A stretch of 64,000 bases of DNA from Streptacidiphilus sp. PB12-B1b (GTDB lineage: Bacteria > Actinomycetota > Actinomycetes > Streptomycetales > Streptomycetaceae). The notes beneath the pieces were generated by a model, which was not told where the DNA came from, ran no database searches, and worked only from the letters and a program-made list of their open reading frames with translations. Both the position numbers and the translations under genes were made by a program. Positions 7,455 through 16,087 of the stretch are shown piece after piece. The stretch lies in NCBI RefSeq assembly GCF_014084125.1, contig NZ_CP048405.1, positions 7,192,001-7,256,000 of the forward strand. Direction: 5' to 3'. How positions within the stretch are numbered: the stretch's first letter is position 1; each line of letters opens with the position of its first letter.

Positions 7455-8524
7455 CAGTTGCCTCCTCCGCCGGCCGGCAGCAGGTCGGCGGCCCTGGACG
7501 TCCACCGCGCGACCCGGGTCGGCGGCAGCAGCCCCGCCCGGGTGCTGCGGGCCAGGTCCGCCAGGGCCGCCTCGGTGCTGAATGCCGGGATGTAGCCGAA
7601 CGTCTCGCGCAGGTGGGTGGTGTCCACGACCCGGCCGTGGGTGAGCAGCCGCAGCTGCTCGGGGGCGAAGTCCAGCATCCTGGTCTGCCGGGCCATCCCG
7701 GCGACCCAGCTGACCGCCGGGAGCAGCAGCGGCACGGTGGGCCGCCCGAGCCGCCGGGCGGCCTGGGAGAGCAGCAGCACGCCGTCCCCGGCGACGTTGA
7801 AGGTGCCGCTGTTGGTCGTGCCGCGCCGGGGGTCCACCGCGGCCAGCCGCAGCACCTCCACGGCGTCGTCCTCGTGGACGAACTGCAGCCGGGGGTCGTA
7901 GCCGAGGACGGTGGGCAGCACCGGCAGCGAGAAGTACTCGTTCAGCGGGGTGTCGGCGTGCGGTCCGACGATGTTGGCGAAGCGCAGCACGCACACCGCC
8001 ACGTCGGGCCGGCGCCGGGAGAAGCCCCGGACGTAGCCCTCCACCTCGACCGCGTCCTTGGCGAATCCGCCGCTGGGCAGCACCTTGGGCTGCATCCGCT
8101 CCTGGAAGACGGCCGGGTCGCGGGGCGCGGAGCCGTAGACGCTGGTGGTCGACTTCACCACCAGCCGCTGCACCGACGGGGACTTCTGCACCGCGGCGAG
8201 CAGTTGCATGGTGCCGATGACGTTGGTCTCCTTGACCGTCGACCGGCTGGTGGAGCCCAGCGTGGTGGTGCTGACGTTGAGGTGCACCACGGTGTCGACG
8301 CCGTGTTCCGCCATCACCCGGGCGACGGTGGGGCGGCGGATGTCGGCGCTGACGAAGGCGTACTCGGCGAGCCCGGCGGCGTCGACGGTCCCGGCCAGGT
8401 CATGGGTGGAGGGCTGGACGTCCACGCCGACGACCAGGTCCACGCCCGGCTGACGGCGGATCGACTGCACGAACCGGCTGCCCAGGTGCCGGGCGACCCC
8501 GGTGACGAGTACGACTCTTCCCAC
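7454..8524 (-). CDS. NAD-dependent epimerase/dehydratase (extended SDR)
   Basis: Extended short-chain dehydrogenase of 356 residues. The N-terminal Rossmann motif is VLVTGVARHLGSRF, followed by VVGVD (adenosine-binding Asp), VVHLNVS and STTSVYGS (active-site Ser/Tyr region). The C-terminal half has the usual substrate-binding part (FVHEDDAVEVLRLA). Start is GTG at 8524, with GGGAAGGGA upstream. Its stop overlaps the start of the acyltransferase gene, suggesting both act on the same envelope or lipid product. Substrate unknown. Confidence 0.86.
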   Translation of the reverse strand: MGRVVLVTGVARHLGSRFVQSIRRQPGVDLVVGVDVQPSTHDLAGTVDAAGLAEYAFVSADIRRPTVARVMAEHGVDTVVHLNVSTTTLGSTSRSTVKETNVIGTMQLLAAVQKSPSVQRLVVKSTTSVYGSAPRDPAVFQERMQPKVLPSGGFAKDAVEVEGYVRGFSRRRPDVAVCVLRFANIVGPHADTPLNEYFSLPVLPTVLGYDPRLQFVHEDDAVEVLRLAAVDPRRGTTNSGTFNVAGDGVLLLSQAARRLGRPTVPLLLPAVSWVAGMARQTRMLDFAPEQLRLLTHGRVVDTTHLRETFGYIPAFSTEAALADLARSTRAGLLPPTRVARWTSRAADLLPAGGGGN

Positions 8525-8645
8525 TGGACAGTCCCTTCCCGCCTCCGCTGCTCGGCCGTGTCACATGGCACCGCCGCCCGCTCCGACACTAGCGTCGGAA
8601 CGGGCGGCGGGACACCTTGCGGCCGCGCGTGGCGGCGTTCGGGTA

Positions 8646-8744
8646 CTACTTCTTGTTGCGACGCTGGATACGCGTGCGCTTGAGAAGCTTCCGGTGCTTC
8701 TTCTTGGCCATACGCTTGCGACGCTTCTTGATTACGGAACCCAC
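8646..8744 (-). CDS. Ribosomal protein bS22 (AURKAIP1/COX24-like), 32 residues
   Basis: Tiny, extremely basic protein: starts [20 protein letters not shown] (GTG at 8744) and ends [11 protein letters not shown] at 8648-8646. It matches the actinobacterial small-subunit protein bS22 seen in mycobacterial ribosome structures, and AURKAIP1/COX24-type annotations in streptomycetes. More A/T at codon third positions than neighbours reflects the Lys/Arg-rich composition. It is a free-standing gene between the epimerase and the excisionase-type gene, both on the same strand. Confidence 0.93.
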   Translation of the reverse strand: MGSVIKKRRKRMAKKKHRKLLKRTRIQRRNKK

Positions 8745-8934
8745 TGACAACCCTCACTCACTGGACAAACCCGCAGGAGCGGGAGTCAGAGTCCAAACGA
8801 CTGACGTAAGCCACCAGCGTACCGAAACCTGGGCCCAGGGAGTAATCCGCCCCCCGGAGGCACTTCTGACCGACCTTCGGCCGGGGCTTCGGCGGGGCCC
8901 CGAACGGCCCCGAACCGCCCCCGGACGGCCTCGG

Positions 8935-8976
8935 CCCGGCCGGAGGCGGCCCCGCGCGGGGCGTTCTCCGGCCGGG
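8935..8976. terminator. Hairpin downstream of the excisionase-type gene
   Basis: CCCGGCCGGAG (8935-8945) pairs perfectly with CTCCGGCCGGG (8966-8976), and the loop itself contains a GC-rich palindrome. It follows the end of the minus-strand gene at 9011, fitting an intrinsic terminator of the hairpin-only type. Confidence 0.6.
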
Positions 8977-9010
8977 CCGGGTGGCGCTGTGCACTCGCTA
9001 CCGTTCGGAC

Positions 9011-9220
9011 CTACGCGGTCTCCCGCCCCACGTAGGACTCGCGGAGATAGTCGTGGACCGCCTGTTCCGGTACCCGGAAGGAGCGGCCTACGCGGATCGC
9101 AGGCAGCTCGCTGCTGTGCACCAGGCGGTACACGGTCATCTTCGACACTCGCATCACCGAGGCGACTTCCGCCACGGTGAGGAAGTTGACCTCGTTCAGA
9201 GGCCGCTCTCCAGACGCCAT
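9011..9220 (-). CDS. Excisionase-family helix-turn-helix protein
   Basis: Small DNA-binding protein of 69 residues with a MerR/excisionase-type winged helix: FLTVAEVASVMRVSKMTVYR is the helix-turn-helix and LPAIRVGRSFRVPEQAVHDY the wing. Related in fold to BldC but clearly a different protein. Start taken as ATG 9220; a longer in-frame reading to 9286 exists but is unlike relatives. It is conserved next to bS22 in streptomycetes. Target genes unknown; a 6-base inverted repeat (9249-9268) just upstream may be its own operator. Confidence 0.85.
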   Translation of the reverse strand: MASGERPLNEVNFLTVAEVASVMRVSKMTVYRLVHSSELPAIRVGRSFRVPEQAVHDYLRESYVGRETA

Positions 9221-9790
9221 GACAACACCGACCCTTATCCGTGTGACGGGCACCGGCTTCCCCTCCGGTGACTCCAGCCAACACACGCGTATCCCCAGAG
9301 TAGTTATGGGTGGTACCAGTGGGAAGGGGGAGAAGCAGCCAATCGCTACTGAGACATACCGGCCTGTTGCAGTACGTAGGCGGTAGGCATTCCGTAGCAG
9401 TCCGCTCGCTCACCGTGGCCGATTCCGTCGGCCCGCGCACCCGCTGCGGGCCCTCCCCCGGGCCGCCGCGCGGCGCCTGCCGGGGCCGCCGGCGCGGTCG
9501 CCGCCGGGGCGCCGGCCGCCTCCCCGCCGGGCCTGGGCGAGCCGGGAGGAGCAGCGAAAGCGCAGGTCGCAGCGGTGGCGGCAGCCTTTGCCGGGGGCGT
9601 CCGCGCGTCCGGAGGCCGGGGTCGCTGCGGCCCGTCCGGGGGCCGGCACTCCGGAGCGGGGGACTGCCTTCGGGTGCGTCCCTTCCTACACCCGCGCGCC
9701 TGCCGACCGCCGCCCAGGGCACGGAGCGCGGTCGGGCGCGGCCCCCAACGCAGGGGCGCGAACTTTTCGGTGCGCGCCCCCGACCCGCGC
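9221..9790. other. 570-base gap upstream of the excisionase-type gene
   Basis: No gene is supported. The first 180 bases are less GC-rich and probably hold the minus-strand promoter; CACCGG/CCGGTG arms at 9249-9254 and 9263-9268 form a small inverted repeat 29-48 bases before the start codon. The remaining 400 bases are very GC-rich with open frames on several strands but no recognisable protein, ribosome binding site or RNA structure. Confidence 0.6.
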
Positions 9791-10963
9791 TCAGACCACC
9801 AGGCCGTGGTGCGGGAAGACCGCGCGGCGGGTCGCCAGCACCGCCTGGTCCAGCCGGTTGGCCGGGTCGTAGCCGTCGTCGAACTCCCGCCAGCCCGCGT
9901 CCATGCCGTCGGTCATCCGCTCGGGCGCCCGCTGCCCGGTACGGCGGAACACCTCCGCGCGCCACTCCTCGGGCGTGGGCGTCTCCGGTGCGATGGGCCG
10001 ACCTGCGGCGATGGCCACCAGGTGGGTCCAGGCCCGGGGCACCACCTCGGCCACCGCGTACCCGCCGCCGCCCAGGGCCAGCCAGCGGCCCCGGGCGTGC
10101 CGGTCGGCCAGGGCGGCCACGGAGGCGGCGACCGCCCGCTGCGCGTCCAGGGTCACCGCCAGGTGCGCCAGCGGATCCTCCAGATGGGTGTCCGCGCCGT
10201 GCTGGCTCACCAGCACCTGTGGCCGGAAAGCTTCCAGCAGCTGCGGGACGACGGCGTGGAAGGCCCGCAGCCAGCCCGCGTCGGCCGTCCCGGCGGGCAG
10301 CGCCAGGTTCACCGCCGTGCCCTCGGCCCCCGGGCCGCCGGTCTCCTCTGGCCAGCCGGACTGCGGGAACAGCGTGCGGGGGTGCTCGTGCAGCGAGATG
10401 GTCAGCACCCGCGGATCGTCGTAGAACGCGGCCTGGACGCCGTCGCCGTGGTGGACGTCGACGTCCACGTAGGCGACCCGCTCCGCACCCAGCTCCAGCA
10501 GCCGGGCGACGGCCAGGGCGGCGTCGTTGTAGACGCAGAAGCCGGAGGCGCTGCCGGCCATGGCGTGGTGCAGCCCCCCGGCGAAGTTCACCGCCCGCGA
10601 CGGCCCGGGCCCGTGCCAGACCGCCTCGGCCGCCGCCACCGACTGCCCGGCGATCTGCGCGGACGCCTCGTGCATGGCCGCGAAGGCCGGATTGTCCTCG
10701 GTGCCCAGGCCGCGCTCCGGGTCGGCCTGGCCGGTCTCGGCGGCCTTGCGCACCGCCGCCACGTACTGCGGCTCGTGCACCAGCGCCAGCGTGGAGTCGC
10801 CCGCCGGGTGCGCGCCGGTCACGGTCACCCCGGGCAGCCGGTCCAGGCCGAACGCCCGGATCAGCGACATGGTCAGCTCCAGCCGCACCGGGTCCATCGG
10901 ATGGCCGGGCCCGAAGTCGTAACGGGTGTCGGCCTCGTCCCAGAACAGCTGCAGCGGCGTCAT
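9791..10963 (-). CDS. acuC: AcuC-type histone-deacetylase-fold enzyme
   Basis: Zinc-dependent deacetylase of the arginase/HDAC fold, 390 residues. In B. subtilis AcuC deacetylates acetyl-CoA synthetase; protein deacetylation is the likely role. All hallmark segments are present: GGLHHAMAG, YVDVDVHHGDGVQ (zinc Asp and His), SLHEHPRTLFP, SQHGADTH (zinc Asp) and LGGGGYA. Nothing is missing from the active site. ATG 10963 overlaps the TGA of the upstream MFS gene by 4 bases (ATGA), indicating coupling. No acetyl-CoA synthetase or acetyltransferase is adjacent. Confidence 0.9.
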   Translation of the reverse strand: MTPLQLFWDEADTRYDFGPGHPMDPVRLELTMSLIRAFGLDRLPGVTVTGAHPAGDSTLALVHEPQYVAAVRKAAETGQADPERGLGTEDNPAFAAMHEASAQIAGQSVAAAEAVWHGPGPSRAVNFAGGLHHAMAGSASGFCVYNDAALAVARLLELGAERVAYVDVDVHHGDGVQAAFYDDPRVLTISLHEHPRTLFPQSGWPEETGGPGAEGTAVNLALPAGTADAGWLRAFHAVVPQLLEAFRPQVLVSQHGADTHLEDPLAHLAVTLDAQRAVAASVAALADRHARGRWLALGGGGYAVAEVVPRAWTHLVAIAAGRPIAPETPTPEEWRAEVFRRTGQRAPERMTDGMDAGWREFDDGYDPANRLDQAVLATRRAVFPHHGLVV

Positions 10964-12183
10964 ACCGCCACGGTATCGACTGCCGACGGTTGCGGCGCAG
11001 CGGCCCCGAACGCCTTGGTCACGCCGAGGATCGCCAGCACCAGCACCATCGGCACCAGCATCGCCACCCGGTAGCCGGAGCCGCCCGCGATGCCGCCCAC
11101 CAGCGGCGAACCGACCAGGAAGCCGACGTAGTTGAAGATGTTCAGCCGGGCCACGGCCGCGTCCGCGTCGCCCGGGAACAGCCGCCCGCCGGCCGCGAAG
11201 ACCTGCGGGACGACCACGCACACGCCCAGGCCGACCACGGCGAAGGCCACCACCGCCGTCCACTGCTCGGGGGCGACCGCGACCAGGGCGAAGCCCAGCG
11301 CGCAGACCACCGCGCCCAGCCGCACCGTCCGGACGCTGCCCCAGCGCTGCACCCGGTTGTCGCCCAGCATCCGGCCCACCAGCATCACCACCATGTAGGC
11401 GGCGTACGGCACCGAGTACATCTGGCTGGAGGTGTGCATGAGGTCCTGCATGTACTTGGCGCTCCAGTTGGAGACCGTGGAGTCGGCGATGTACGCCACG
11501 CACATGGCCAGGCACAGCGGCAGCAGCGGCTTCCACGGGATGGAGCGGGCGGCGGCGGCCACCGCCTCCTCGACGGCGCGGCCCAGCTCCTGCGGCCCGG
11601 CGTACCAGACGCTCGCCACCAGCACGATCGGGACGGCCACCGCGGCCGTCGTGCCGAACAGCGCCAGCTGGCTGAGGTGCCAGTGCGCCCCGGCCCAGGC
11701 CAGGACCGCACCGACGATCCCGCCCAGGCTGAAGGCCGCGTAGAAGCCCTGCATGATGGAGCGGCCGTAGCGGTGCTGCAGCGCCACCGCCGACATGGCC
11801 TCGCTGGCGTCCAGGCCGCCGACCATCAGCCCGAAGGCGCCCAGCGCGACCGCCGCCTCGGCCAGCCGGTCACCGGCCCCGACGCCGAGCAGGGTCAGGC
11901 ACACCAGTGGCTGGACCACCCGCAGCACCGCGCGCGGCGAGGTGCGCTTGACCACCCACTCCATGGAGATCGAGCCGGCCCCGGCGAGCACCGGCACGGC
12001 CGCCAGGAACACCGGCAGCAGCGCGTTGCTGATGCCGTACTGGGTCTGGATCGCCGGGATCCGGGTCACCAGCAGCGCGAAGACCGCGCCCTGCACCACA
12101 TAGCTGACCAGCAGCGCCACCCGCGCCCGGCGCAGCCCCGGCGGCACCGCACCGGCGTTGCCCGCAGCCGTCTCCGCAGCCAT
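10960..12183 (-). CDS. MFS transporter
   Basis: Major facilitator protein of 407 residues with about 12 hydrophobic segments, the first at ARVALLVSYVVQGAVFALLV. The N-terminal half has a degenerate MFS loop motif (SMEWVVKRTSPRAVLRV). Resembles drug- or sugar-exporter type MFS proteins; substrate cannot be told. ATG 12183 has AAGGA 9 bases upstream. Four-base overlap with acuC makes a two-gene operon. Divergent from the M23-like gene with a 214-base shared promoter region. Confidence 0.86.
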   Translation of the reverse strand: MAAETAAGNAGAVPPGLRRARVALLVSYVVQGAVFALLVTRIPAIQTQYGISNALLPVFLAAVPVLAGAGSISMEWVVKRTSPRAVLRVVQPLVCLTLLGVGAGDRLAEAAVALGAFGLMVGGLDASEAMSAVALQHRYGRSIMQGFYAAFSLGGIVGAVLAWAGAHWHLSQLALFGTTAAVAVPIVLVASVWYAGPQELGRAVEEAVAAAARSIPWKPLLPLCLAMCVAYIADSTVSNWSAKYMQDLMHTSSQMYSVPYAAYMVVMLVGRMLGDNRVQRWGSVRTVRLGAVVCALGFALVAVAPEQWTAVVAFAVVGLGVCVVVPQVFAAGGRLFPGDADAAVARLNIFNYVGFLVGSPLVGGIAGGSGYRVAMLVPMVLVLAILGVTKAFGAAAPQPSAVDTVAV

Positions 12184-12397
12184 GACGCACGTCCTTACTC
12201 GCCGGTACCGGAACAGGTTGGCGTGAGCGTACGGATTTCGCCGGTCCACCGGAAGGGCCCCGGGCAAAAGATCGCGCCGCGCGGCCCCACGTCGATTCCC
12301 GCCCGGCGCTCCGCTCGTTACCTGACGTGAGGGAACAGGCGCGCAGAGAGCACCGTCCGTTCCCGGCCCAGCCGCCGACCGCACCAGAAGGGCCCCC

Positions 12398-13960
12398 ATG
12401 GGTACGCGCGACCGCCTCCTCGCCCCACTCCGCCGGATCGCCTCCCCGGGCCCGGTGGCGCAGGGCCCGACCGCGCGCGCCCTGACCGCGGTGTTCCGCG
12501 CGGAGGCGCTCAGCCCCGCGCTGTTCGCCCCGGAGCTGCTGGCCCGGGTGCCGTTGGCGCGGCTGCAGGAGACGGTGGACGCGCTGCGCGACCGGCACGG
12601 GCCGTTGCGCTCGGTCCGGCCGCAGCAGGAGCTGCACCGGCTGGGCTTCGCCCGCGGCGCCGAGCTGGTCTGGGCCGGGACGGACGCCGCCGGGCGGCTC
12701 ACCACCCTGGTCACCGGTCCCGGCGCGCTGCTCGCCCGGGGCAGCGCCCCCGCCGCCGCCGTACCCGGCCCCGGCCGGCCCGGCGACGACGACCCGGCGG
12801 CGCTGGACGACGCCCTCGGCTACGACTACGACATCCGCACCCCGCCGCTGGGCATCCGGCTGCCGCACCCGGCGCTCACCCCGCCCTGGAAGCCCGCGCC
12901 GCCGCCCGCCGGACGCGCCACGCCCGCCGCGCCGCCCGTCCCGCCGCCCGCCGCGCCGCCCGCGCCGGCCGCGGCCGCGTTGCAGCGCACCGTCCTCGGC
13001 TACGCCGCCGCCACCGCCGTGGAACTGACGATCCCCTTCCTCACCGACACCGCCTCCGGCTGGGCGCTGCTGCTGGCGCAGACCCCGGCGTTCGCCTGGT
13101 ACGTGCTGCGCACCGCGCCCGCGCACACCCTGCCGCCGTGGTTCCGGCTGCTGCCGCTGCTGCCGCTGGCCGCCGCCGTGCTCGCCGCCGCCCGGGCGCT
13201 GCCGCTGCTGGGCCCGGGGCTGCCGTGGACCGCGCCGGGCCTGCCGGAGACCGCCCTGGCCGCCGCCGTGCCCGCGCTGGCCGTCTGGACCCACCGCCGC
13301 AGCGCACCGATCCGGCCCTCGCCCAGCGCCCACCCGCTGGTCCTCGCGTCACCGCTGCGCGGCGGCCGGTTCACCCTCACCGAGGGCGGCGGGCCCGCCG
13401 TCAACCGGTACGCGCAGGAGTCGCTGCTGCCCGGCGGCGGGCGCTCGCACCGCTACGCCGTGGAGCTGGTGCGGCTCGGCGCGGGCCCGCAGTGGCGCGG
13501 ACGCCGGGCGCTGGGCCTGGCCCCGGCCGTCAACGAGCGGTACGCGGTCTACGGGCACCCGGTGGTCAGCCCCTGCGACGGGGTGGTGGTGGCCGCCGTG
13601 GACGGCCTGCCCGACCACGAGCCGTACCGCTCCGGCGCGGACCACCCCGAGGGCAACCACGTCGCCATCGACACCGGCCGCGCGCTGGTGGTGCTCTCCT
13701 GGCTGCGCCAGGACAGCGTCCGGGTGCGGCGCGGCCAGCACCTCACCACCGGGACGCCGGTCGCCGCCGTCGGCAACTCCGGCGACGGCTCCGAGCCGGC
13801 CCTGCAGCTGCGGGCCGAGACCCGGGCCTCGCGCCCGCTGCCGGGCAGCGGTGCCGGGCTGCCGTTCCGACTGGCCGAACTGCGCGGCGCCCCGCTGCGC
13901 GGCCGCCGCTTCGCCGTCCCGGACCGGTCCCCGACCGGGCCCGGGCCAGGGCCCGCCTAG
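12398..13960 (+). CDS. Membrane protein with degenerate M23 peptidase domain
   Basis: 520 residues from ATG 12398 (GAAGGG upstream). Residues 25-115 resemble the small alpha/beta domain found before some serine hydrolases (FRAEALSPALFAPELLARVP). A Pro/Ala linker (160-195) leads to about four hydrophobic segments (197-300). The C-terminal part (about 345-480) has the M23 fold: SHRYAVELVR, SPCDGVVVAA, GNHVAID, VGNSGDGSEPALQLRAE. The zinc ligands are not intact: the usual His-x3-Asp reads HRYAVE and the usual HLHF reads ALQL. It is therefore probably a non-catalytic, peptidoglycan- or partner-binding domain. Confidence 0.72.
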   Translation: MGTRDRLLAPLRRIASPGPVAQGPTARALTAVFRAEALSPALFAPELLARVPLARLQETVDALRDRHGPLRSVRPQQELHRLGFARGAELVWAGTDAAGRLTTLVTGPGALLARGSAPAAAVPGPGRPGDDDPAALDDALGYDYDIRTPPLGIRLPHPALTPPWKPAPPPAGRATPAAPPVPPPAAPPAPAAAALQRTVLGYAAATAVELTIPFLTDTASGWALLLAQTPAFAWYVLRTAPAHTLPPWFRLLPLLPLAAAVLAAARALPLLGPGLPWTAPGLPETALAAAVPALAVWTHRRSAPIRPSPSAHPLVLASPLRGGRFTLTEGGGPAVNRYAQESLLPGGGRSHRYAVELVRLGAGPQWRGRRALGLAPAVNERYAVYGHPVVSPCDGVVVAAVDGLPDHEPYRSGADHPEGNHVAIDTGRALVVLSWLRQDSVRVRRGQHLTTGTPVAAVGNSGDGSEPALQLRAETRASRPLPGSGAGLPFRLAELRGAPLRGRRFAVPDRSPTGPGPGPA

Positions 13961-13963
13961 CGG

Positions 13964-14614
13964 CTACAGCCCCAGCAGCGCCGGGGCCTGCGCCGGGTCG
14001 GTGTAGCGCGCGGTGGCGTCCGCCAGCCGCTCGGGCGGGGTCAGCGCGGTGTAGCCGAAGACGTCCATCCCGGCCGCCCGGGCGGCGGCCACGCCCAGCG
14101 GGCTGTCCTCCAGCACCGCGCAGCGCTCCGGCGGGACTCCCATGGTCCGGGCGGCGTGCAGGAACAGGTCGGGCGCGGGCTTGCCCCGGCCGACGTCCTG
14201 GGCGCTGAACAGCTGCTCGTCGGTGAAGAACGGCAGCAGCCCGGTCCGGGTCAGCGCGGTCCGGATCCAGGCGTGGTGGGCGGAGGAGGCGACGCAGTAG
14301 CGCACCCCCGACGCCTGCACCCGCTTCAGCAGCTCGGCGGCCCCGGCGACCGGGGTCAGCTGCTCCTGGAACGCGGCGAAGACCCGCGCGTGGAAGTCCT
14401 GGTCGAAGCCCTCGGGCAGGGTGGCGCCGCCGAAGCGGGCCGCGACCACGTCGTGGACGGTGTGCGCGGCGGCGCCCATGTAGTCCCGGTAGGAGTCCTC
14501 GATGGTGGTGGGGAAGCCCAGCTCGGTGAGGTAGTCGGCGAGCAGCCGGTTGGAGATGGGCTCGCTGTCCACGAGCACACCGTCGTTGTCGAAGATCACC
14601 AGGTCGTAGCGCAC
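13964..14614 (-). CDS. HAD superfamily phosphatase (beta-phosphoglucomutase-like)
   Basis: Cytoplasmic HAD hydrolase of 216 residues, subfamily IA variant 3. Motif I is FDNDGVLVDSEP (nucleophile Asp in DxD), motif II VASSAH, motif III GKPAPDLFL, motif IV VLEDSPLGVAAARAAGM. The cap between motifs I and II suits small phosphosugar or nucleotide substrates, not determinable here. GTG start at 14614. Ends 3 bases after the convergent M23-like gene, so the two transcripts must terminate within each other. Confidence 0.87.
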   Translation of the reverse strand: MRYDLVIFDNDGVLVDSEPISNRLLADYLTELGFPTTIEDSYRDYMGAAAHTVHDVVAARFGGATLPEGFDQDFHARVFAAFQEQLTPVAGAAELLKRVQASGVRYCVASSAHHAWIRTALTRTGLLPFFTDEQLFSAQDVGRGKPAPDLFLHAARTMGVPPERCAVLEDSPLGVAAARAAGMDVFGYTALTPPERLADATARYTDPAQAPALLGL

Positions 14615-14656
14615 GGGATCACCCTACGGGGGCGCCCCGGGCCGGGGCGGCGCAGG

Positions 14657-15466
14657 TCACCTGCCGCCCGAGGCCAGCTCCTGGGAGCGGTTGCGGGCCG
14701 CCTCCAGCGCGGACAGCAGCGCCGCCCGGACGCCGTGGTTCTCCAGCTCGCGGATGGCGGCGATGGTGGTGCCGGCCGGGGAGGTGACCGCCTCGCGCAG
14801 CTTCACCGGGTGCTCGCCGGAGTCCCGGAGCATCACCGAGGCGCCCACCGCGGCCTGCACGATCATGTCGGCGGCGACCGCGCGCGGCAGGCCCAGCAGG
14901 ATGCCGGCGTCGGTCATCGCCTCGACCAGGAAGTAGAAGTACGCCGGGCCCGATCCGGACAGCGCCGTCGCCGCGTCCTGCTGCGACTCGGGGACGCGCA
15001 GGGTGCGGCCGACCGGCTTGAAGATCTCCTCGGTGCGCAGCAGGTGCGCCTCGGAGGCGTGCGATCCGGCCGAGATGACGCTCATGGCCTCGTCCACCAG
15101 CACCGGGGTGTTGGTCATCACCCGGACCACCGGGGTGCCGGGCGCCAGGCGCTCCTCGAACCAGGCGGTGGGCACCCCGGCCGCGCCGGAGATCACCAGC
15201 CGGTCCACCGAGATGTGCGGCGCCAGCTCGTCCAGCAGCGCGCCCATGTCCTGCGGCTTGACGGTGAGGATCAGGGTGTCGGCGGCGGCGGCCGCCTCGG
15301 CGTTGGAGACGGCCCGCACGCCGTAGCGCTGGTGCAGCTCGGCGGCGCGCTCCGGGCGGCGGGCGGTGACCAGGACGTCCGACGGGGACTTTCCGGCCCG
15401 CAGCAGCCCGGAGACCAGGGCCTCGCCGATCTTGCCGGTGCCGAGGACGGCGACTCGTTGCGTCAT
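14657..15466 (-). CDS. proC: Pyrroline-5-carboxylate reductase
   Basis: Last step of proline synthesis: NAD(P)H reduction of pyrroline-5-carboxylate to proline. 269 residues, the usual size. N-terminal Rossmann motif VAVLGTGKIGEALVSGLLRAG, then LTVKPQDM. The C-terminal helical domain carries ATALSGSGPAYFYFLVEAM and SPAGTTIAAIRELE, diagnostic of ProC. Start ATG 15466. Precedes the HAD phosphatase gene on the same strand by 42 bases, possibly co-transcribed. Divergent from a small membrane protein gene. Confidence 0.95.
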   Translation of the reverse strand: MTQRVAVLGTGKIGEALVSGLLRAGKSPSDVLVTARRPERAAELHQRYGVRAVSNAEAAAAADTLILTVKPQDMGALLDELAPHISVDRLVISGAAGVPTAWFEERLAPGTPVVRVMTNTPVLVDEAMSVISAGSHASEAHLLRTEEIFKPVGRTLRVPESQQDAATALSGSGPAYFYFLVEAMTDAGILLGLPRAVAADMIVQAAVGASVMLRDSGEHPVKLREAVTSPAGTTIAAIRELENHGVRAALLSALEAARNRSQELASGGR

Positions 15467-15630
15467 GGCGCCATCCTGCCACCGCGGCCGGGGCCGGGAA
15501 CGTCCAGCAGCCGGGCACTCGCGCCGCGGGCCCCGGCCGACCGGCCCCTACCACGGGTTTTAACGGCATCGGGGCAAACTCAGGGTTGTCCCCTATAGCT
15601 TCGCGGGGCCGGGGGGAGCACCGTTGAGAT

Positions 15631-16080
15631 ATGACAAGCAGCGATGTCTCGACCCGCGAAACCGGCCACCTCGCCGTCGCCTCCACCACGCTCGGTCCGT
15701 GGCGTGCGGCGGGCGCGGTCGGCGTCGTCGGTGCCGCCGCAGCCGCCGGCATCGACCTGATCAGCCTGCACTGGTCGCTGAGCCTGCTCGCGGGCCCGGC
15801 CAGCATCGGGCTGTTCCTGTTCTTCCTGGTCGGCGGTGTCGGCTCGGTGGTCAGCCGCAAGGGCGGCGACCGCCGGCTGCGCCGCTGGGCGGCGGAGCAC
15901 CCGTGGCAGACGGCGCTGGTCCCGGCCGCCGGGCTGGCCGTGACCAACACCCTCACCCAGTTCTTCCTGAGCAGCTCCGGCGTCTTCGCCAGCATATGGA
16001 CCGGCCTGTGGCACGCCGCGGTCCTGGGCGTCGTCATCGGCGTCGTCGGCCAGGTCATGGGCTCCCGGCACAGCAGCTGA
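15631..16080 (+). CDS. Small membrane protein of unknown function
   Basis: 149 residues from ATG 15631 (GGGGGGAG 14 bases upstream, a rather wide spacing). Hydrophobic segments at about 30-45, 50-72, 93-113 and 120-140 predict a four-helix membrane protein with a basic cytoplasmic loop (SRKGGDRRLRRWAAEHPW). No enzyme motif. It ends only 7 bases from the convergent gene for another membrane protein. Not recognised beyond being conserved-looking streptomycete protein. Confidence 0.7.
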   Translation: MTSSDVSTRETGHLAVASTTLGPWRAAGAVGVVGAAAAAGIDLISLHWSLSLLAGPASIGLFLFFLVGGVGSVVSRKGGDRRLRRWAAEHPWQTALVPAAGLAVTNTLTQFFLSSSGVFASIWTGLWHAAVLGVVIGVVGQVMGSRHSS

Positions 16081-16087
16081 CCGGGCG

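Noticed and set aside
9011-9220. Naming the small helix-turn-helix gene bldC
   Set aside because: Same fold, but the sequence (FLTVAEVASVMRVSKMTVYR) differs clearly from BldC as I recall it (LLTPAEVATMFRVDPKTV).
9410-9872. Several open frames in the gap before acuC
   Set aside because: Arg/Ala/Pro/Gly-only composition, overlap one another on both strands and lack binding sites.
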